From Gammaproteobacteria bacterium (lineage in GTDB: Bacteria; Pseudomonadota; Gammaproteobacteria; SZUA-229), in contig JAGLQT010000076.1 in the NCBI GenBank assembly GCA_023136715.1, forward strand, positions 1-8,440: DNA of 8,440 nucleotides, read 5' to 3'. The notes under the pieces were generated by a model. The model saw nothing but the letters and a program-made list of their open reading frames with translations, was not told the origin of the DNA and did no database searches. This document shows positions 4,699 to 8,440 of the stretch, piece after piece. Within the stretch, counting starts at the first letter, position 1; each line of letters begins with the position of its first letter. The position numbers and the translations under genes were made by a program.

Positions 4699-7629
4699 AT
4701 GAAAAGCCATGAAGCATTTGAAAGCTTAGGCCAGCGACGGATCAATTCGTTGAATGTTACAGTTGAGGAATACCGCCATATAAAAACCGGTGCGCTTCAC
4801 TATCATCTGGCTTCTGAAAATACAGAGAATGTTTTTCTGGTTGGTTTTAGAACGGTGCCGATGGATTCAACCGGCGTTGCACATATTCTTGAGCATACCG
4901 CTTTGTGTGGCAGTAAAAACTATCCAGTACGCGACCCCTTCTTTATGATGATTCGTCGTTCACTGAATACTTTTATGAACGCTTTCACCAGCAGCGACTG
5001 GACGGCTTATCCTTTTGCTAGTAAAAACAAAAAAGATTTTAATAACCTGTTAGATGTTTATCTCGACGCGGTTTTCTTTACTCGTCTTGACGAGCTGGAT
5101 TTTTTGCAGGAAGGTCACCGTGTTGAATTCTCTGAACCGGATAATGCTGAATCCGATCTCGAATTTAAGGGTGTCGTTTTTAATGAAATGAAAGGCGCGA
5201 TGAGTTCGCCGGTGAGCGTGCTCTGGCAAACACTCAGTAAGTATCTTTATCCGAGCACTACCTATCACTTCAATAGCGGTGGTGAGCCTGCTGATATTCC
5301 TGATCTGACTTATCAGCAATTAAAAGATTTTCACAAAACGCATTATCATCCCAGTAATGCCACCTTCATGACTTTTGGTGATATTGCAGCAGCAGATCAT
5401 CAGCAACGTTTTGAAGAACACGCGCTGGCAGAATTCGACAAGCTCGATGTGCATATCGCGGTAGATCCTGAGAAGAGGTATCTGGCACCAGTTTCCGTCG
5501 AAGAAGCCTATGCATTTGATGTCACCGGTGATGAAGATACGAAAGATAAAACTCATCATGTACTGTCATGGTTGCTCGGCCCCTGTACTTCGCTGGATGA
5601 AATGATGAAAGCGAGCCTGTTGTCACAGGTGTTACTTGATAACAGTTCATCACCGCTACGTTTTGCGCTGGAAAAAACTAATCTTGGTTCGGCACCATCA
5701 CCTTTGTGTGGGCTTGAAGATTCCAATTACGAAATGTGTTTTGTCTGCGGCCTTGAAGGCAGTGAAGTTGAACACGCAGTGGAGTTTGAAAAACTGGTTC
5801 TCGATGTGCTCAAAGATGTTGCAGAAAATGGCGTTGCTCACGACAAACTCGAATCTGTGTTGCACCAACTTGAAATCAGTCAGCGCGAAATCGGTGGTGA
5901 CGGTTACCCCTTCGGTCTGCAATTAATTCTTGGTGGTTTAACCGCAGCGATTCATCGCAGCGATCCAATTGCATTGCTCGACCTTGATCCGGTGATTGAA
6001 TCACTGCGTAAAGATATTGAAGACCCTGAATTCATCAAGCAGCTGGTTAAAGAATATCTGCTGGATAATCCACATCGCGTGCGCTTAACCATGCGACCTG
6101 ATACTGAACTTAGTCAGCGTAAAGAAGTGGCTGAAAATGAACGCCTTGCTGAAATGAAATCGGCGATGTCGGACGAGGATAAGCAACTTGTTATTATGCG
6201 TGCAGCCGAACTTGCACAACGACAGGAGCAGGTCGATGACCCTGAAATTCTGCCCAAGGTAGGGCTTGAAGATGTGCCCGCCGAATTATCGATTCCTGAA
6301 TCAATGGATAGAAAAATAGCAGGCACCGACTCCTCGCTGTATGCACAGGGCACCAATGGTCTTGTTTATCATGAACTGGTCATCGATATGCCAGAGCTGA
6401 CAGACGCACAGCTCAACTTGCTGCCTTATTATTCATCGTGCTTAACTGAGCTTGGTTGTGGTGATAATGATTACCTGAAGATGCAGGAACTGCAATCCAG
6501 TGTCAGTGGCGGCATTCATGCGCATTCCAGTATTCTGGCCGAAATGAATGACGTGCAATCGACTAAGGCCTATTTTATGCTCTTCGGTAAAGCGCTCGAC
6601 AGAAACAACAGCAAGCTTGCCGAGTTAATGCGAGACACCGTGAATACGGTTAGCTTTGATGAACATGACCGCATTAAAGATCTAGTTTCCCAGAAACGTG
6701 CAAGTCGTGAGCGCAGTGTTACCGGTAGTGGCCATACACTGGCGATGACAGCAGCAGCCAGTGGCATGAGCCCAGTGGCGGCACTGTCACATCGTTTTGG
6801 TGGACTTGAAGGCATCCGTTTTATCAAGCAGCTCGACGATGCCAACAACGGTGAGAACGCAGTGCAATCGATTGCTGATCTGGCGCAGGGGCTTTCTGAT
6901 ATTCATCAACAGGTCATCGTTTCGCCGCGTCGTTACATGATGACGGCTGAGTCTGACAAGCTGGATTCGCTGGTCAAGCAGTTTGAGAAAGTGTGGACAC
7001 CTGAAACCGCTGATGCCTCATTCAAGGCTTTCTCGCTTGAGGAAAAACACCATCAGGTTAAACAGATGTGGGTTGCCAATACACAGGTGAACTTCTGTGC
7101 CAAAGCTTTTCCAACGATACCGATGGATCACGAAGATGCAGCAGCGCTATCGGTGCTGGGTGGTTTCCTGCGTAACGGTTATCTGCATACAGCAGTGCGT
7201 GAAAAAGGTGGTGCTTATGGTGGTGGTGCGACCCACGATTCCAGTATCGCGGCCTTTAAATTCTATTCCTACCGTGATCCGCGTTTGTCAGAAACACTGG
7301 ATGATTTTGATAAATCCATCGACTGGATGCTAAGCAACAATCACGAATGGCGTCAGCTTGAAGAAGCGATTTTAGGTGTGATTGGTACCATGGATAAACC
7401 GGGTTCACCATCGGGTGAAGCGCGTCATGCTTTCCATAATAAGCTGCATGGCCGTAGCCGTGAAAAACTGCAGGTAATCAGGCAGCGTGTGTTAGCTGTT
7501 ACGCTGGACGATTTGAAGCGCGTAACCGAAACTTATCTGCAAGCTGATAAAGCCAGCACCGCAGTTATCACCAGTGCGGCCACACATGAACAGGTGGGTG
7601 ATTTGGGCCTGGAGATTATTAACCTGTAA
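4699..7629 (+). CDS. M16C family zinc metallopeptidase, PreP (presequence protease)-like
   Basis: 976 residues from this start (987 if the ATG at 4666 is used). Large single-chain M16 peptidases of the PreP/Cym1 group close around short unfolded peptides and degrade them; the mitochondrial member clears cleaved presequences. No signal peptide, so it probably acts on peptides in the cytoplasm. The inverted zinc motif HILEH (H62, E65, H66) follows VPMDSTGVA, and E163 in FNEMKGAMS is the third ligand, so the active site looks intact. FFMMIRRSLNTFMNAFTSSD is the strongly conserved M16C block. A charged helical hairpin (about 457-560) matches the M16C-associated linker between the two halves. The C-terminal half carries R834 and Y840 in REKGGAYGGG, the usual Arg/Tyr pair that binds substrate. 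It follows tpm by 60 bases (27 from ATG 4666), without a visible terminator, and the next gene starts 2 bases after its stop. Confidence 0.93.
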   Translation: MKSHEAFESLGQRRINSLNVTVEEYRHIKTGALHYHLASENTENVFLVGFRTVPMDSTGVAHILEHTALCGSKNYPVRDPFFMMIRRSLNTFMNAFTSSDWTAYPFASKNKKDFNNLLDVYLDAVFFTRLDELDFLQEGHRVEFSEPDNAESDLEFKGVVFNEMKGAMSSPVSVLWQTLSKYLYPSTTYHFNSGGEPADIPDLTYQQLKDFHKTHYHPSNATFMTFGDIAAADHQQRFEEHALAEFDKLDVHIAVDPEKRYLAPVSVEEAYAFDVTGDEDTKDKTHHVLSWLLGPCTSLDEMMKASLLSQVLLDNSSSPLRFALEKTNLGSAPSPLCGLEDSNYEMCFVCGLEGSEVEHAVEFEKLVLDVLKDVAENGVAHDKLESVLHQLEISQREIGGDGYPFGLQLILGGLTAAIHRSDPIALLDLDPVIESLRKDIEDPEFIKQLVKEYLLDNPHRVRLTMRPDTELSQRKEVAENERLAEMKSAMSDEDKQLVIMRAAELAQRQEQVDDPEILPKVGLEDVPAELSIPESMDRKIAGTDSSLYAQGTNGLVYHELVIDMPELTDAQLNLLPYYSSCLTELGCGDNDYLKMQELQSSVSGGIHAHSSILAEMNDVQSTKAYFMLFGKALDRNNSKLAELMRDTVNTVSFDEHDRIKDLVSQKRASRERSVTGSGHTLAMTAAASGMSPVAALSHRFGGLEGIRFIKQLDDANNGENAVQSIADLAQGLSDIHQQVIVSPRRYMMTAESDKLDSLVKQFEKVWTPETADASFKAFSLEEKHHQVKQMWVANTQVNFCAKAFPTIPMDHEDAAALSVLGGFLRNGYLHTAVREKGGAYGGGATHDSSIAAFKFYSYRDPRLSETLDDFDKSIDWMLSNNHEWRQLEEAILGVIGTMDKPGSPSGEARHAFHNKLHGRSREKLQVIRQRVLAVTLDDLKRVTETYLQADKASTAVITSAATHEQVGDLGLEIINL

Positions 7630-7631
7630 TC

Positions 7632-8440
7632 ATGACCAGCGCAACGCCACAATATCAGTTGATTGAAACCCGTTTGCAGGAAAAGCTGGATAACGGCACC
7701 ACGCGCTGCAACCTGTGTTTGTGGCGCTGCAAAATCGGACATGGTCAGCGTGGTTTCTGTCAGGCACACGTTAATCGTAATGGCACGCTCTATAACCTGT
7801 CCTACGGCATTATTTCATCGATCGATATCGACCCCATTGAAGACAAACCGGTGAAGCATTATCGACCGGGTACTAAAGTCATGTCCGTCGGCAGTTATGG
7901 TTGTAGCTTCCGCTGTGGTGGTTGTCATAACCTCGAAATCTCCTGGGGCGTAGAAGCACTAGATGATCTGGCCAAAGGTGAATCCAAAGAAGCCTGGGTA
8001 CCACCTCAGGACCTGGTTGATGCTGCTGTACGCGCCGATGTTCAGGGAATCGCCTTTACCTATTCAGAACCCGCCGTCTGGCTGGAATACGTACTGGATG
8101 TCTGCCAGCTGGCGCACGAAGCAGGGCTTTATACCGTTTACGTTTCCAATAGCTTTATCACCGACGAAGCACTGGAGCTGGTTGCGCCGCACATTGATGT
8201 CATGTGTTCGGATATCAAAAGTATGCGCGATGATTTTTATGCCGAGATATGCAAACCGGCAAAAGTAGATCAGATACTGCAATCAATCAAAAAAGCCCAG
8301 CAGCTCGGTATTCACGTTGAAACCCGCACCAATATCATCCCTGGAAAAAACGATAGTCCCGAAGAGCATTATCAAATCGCCTGCTGGATACGTGACAACC
8401 TGGGCGCAGACAGCCCCTGGCACATCACCCGATTCTTCCC
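7632..8440 (+). CDS. amrS: Radical SAM enzyme, AmmeMemoRadiSam (AmrS)-like, 3' cut by window edge
   Basis: 269 codons are visible and the frame is still open at the edge. The radical SAM cluster motif is GCSFRCGGCHN, with C91, C95 and C98 in CxxxCxxC spacing to hold the [4Fe-4S] cluster that cleaves S-adenosylmethionine. An N-terminal set C26xxC29xxxC33 and C43 (in RCNLCLWRCKIGHGQRGFC) and the following DPIEDKPVKHYRPGTKVMSVG (residues 67-87) are typical of the AmmeMemoRadiSam group, related to pyruvate formate-lyase activating enzymes. The barrel continues with FTYSEP, YVSNSF, DVMCSDIKS and TRTNIIPG. The substrate of this group is not settled. Its usual partners, AMMECR1 and MEMO1 homologues, are not in the window. 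ATG 7632 lies 2 bases after the peptidase stop with no well-spaced Shine-Dalgarno sequence (GGAG is 17 bases away), so translation is probably coupled. Confidence 0.88.
   Translation, partial: MTSATPQYQLIETRLQEKLDNGTTRCNLCLWRCKIGHGQRGFCQAHVNRNGTLYNLSYGIISSIDIDPIEDKPVKHYRPGTKVMSVGSYGCSFRCGGCHNLEISWGVEALDDLAKGESKEAWVPPQDLVDAAVRADVQGIAFTYSEPAVWLEYVLDVCQLAHEAGLYTVYVSNSFITDEALELVAPHIDVMCSDIKSMRDDFYAEICKPAKVDQILQSIKKAQQLGIHVETRTNIIPGKNDSPEEHYQIACWIRDNLGADSPWHITRFF

Noticed and set aside
5636..5926. 96-codon + strand frame inside the M16C peptidase gene
   Set aside because: It is an out-of-frame shadow within a continuous, conserved 976-residue coding region.

Overview
The window reads as a stretch of a gammaproteobacterial chromosome. 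The left part has the conserved outer-membrane/lipid A order bamA-skp-lpxD-fabZ-lpxA, and the protein sequences resemble Pseudomonas and enteric versions. Base composition is moderate: single 60-base lines counted by hand give about 35-43% G+C around skp and about 50-52% in the last kilobase. I cannot name the genus. No mobile elements, RNA genes, CRISPR arrays or obvious pseudogenes are visible.

Region 1 (1-3271, + strand) is an envelope-biogenesis operon. It holds the C-terminal part of BamA (cut by the window edge), the periplasmic chaperone Skp/OmpH, LpxD, FabZ and LpxA. Gaps are 6 to 39 bases, with no terminator visible inside. Skp escorts outer-membrane proteins to the BAM complex. LpxA and LpxD add the 3-hydroxyacyl chains of lipid A. 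FabZ dehydrates the same 3-hydroxyacyl-ACP pool for membrane phospholipid synthesis. fabZ starts with GTG and lpxA with TTG. The lpxB gene that usually follows lpxA is absent here.

Region 2 (3291-3602, - strand) is one small gene convergent with lpxA. It encodes a stand-alone version of the PII/CutA-like domain found inserted in some NIF3/YqfO proteins. A 72-base divergent intergenic region (3603-3674) separates it from the next + strand block and contains a short inverted repeat.

Region 3 (3675-8440, + strand) is a compact run of four genes: a 91-residue acidic protein of unknown function, a thiopurine S-methyltransferase (Tpm) starting one base after it, a large cytoplasmic M16C zinc metallopeptidase (PreP-like), and a radical SAM enzyme of the AmmeMemoRadiSam (AmrS) type that starts two bases after the peptidase and runs off the right edge. 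Spacing suggests co-transcription. The combination of small protein, methyltransferase, M16 peptidase and radical SAM enzyme is the least ordinary part of the window, although each recognised member belongs to a known family with its own, mostly housekeeping, role.
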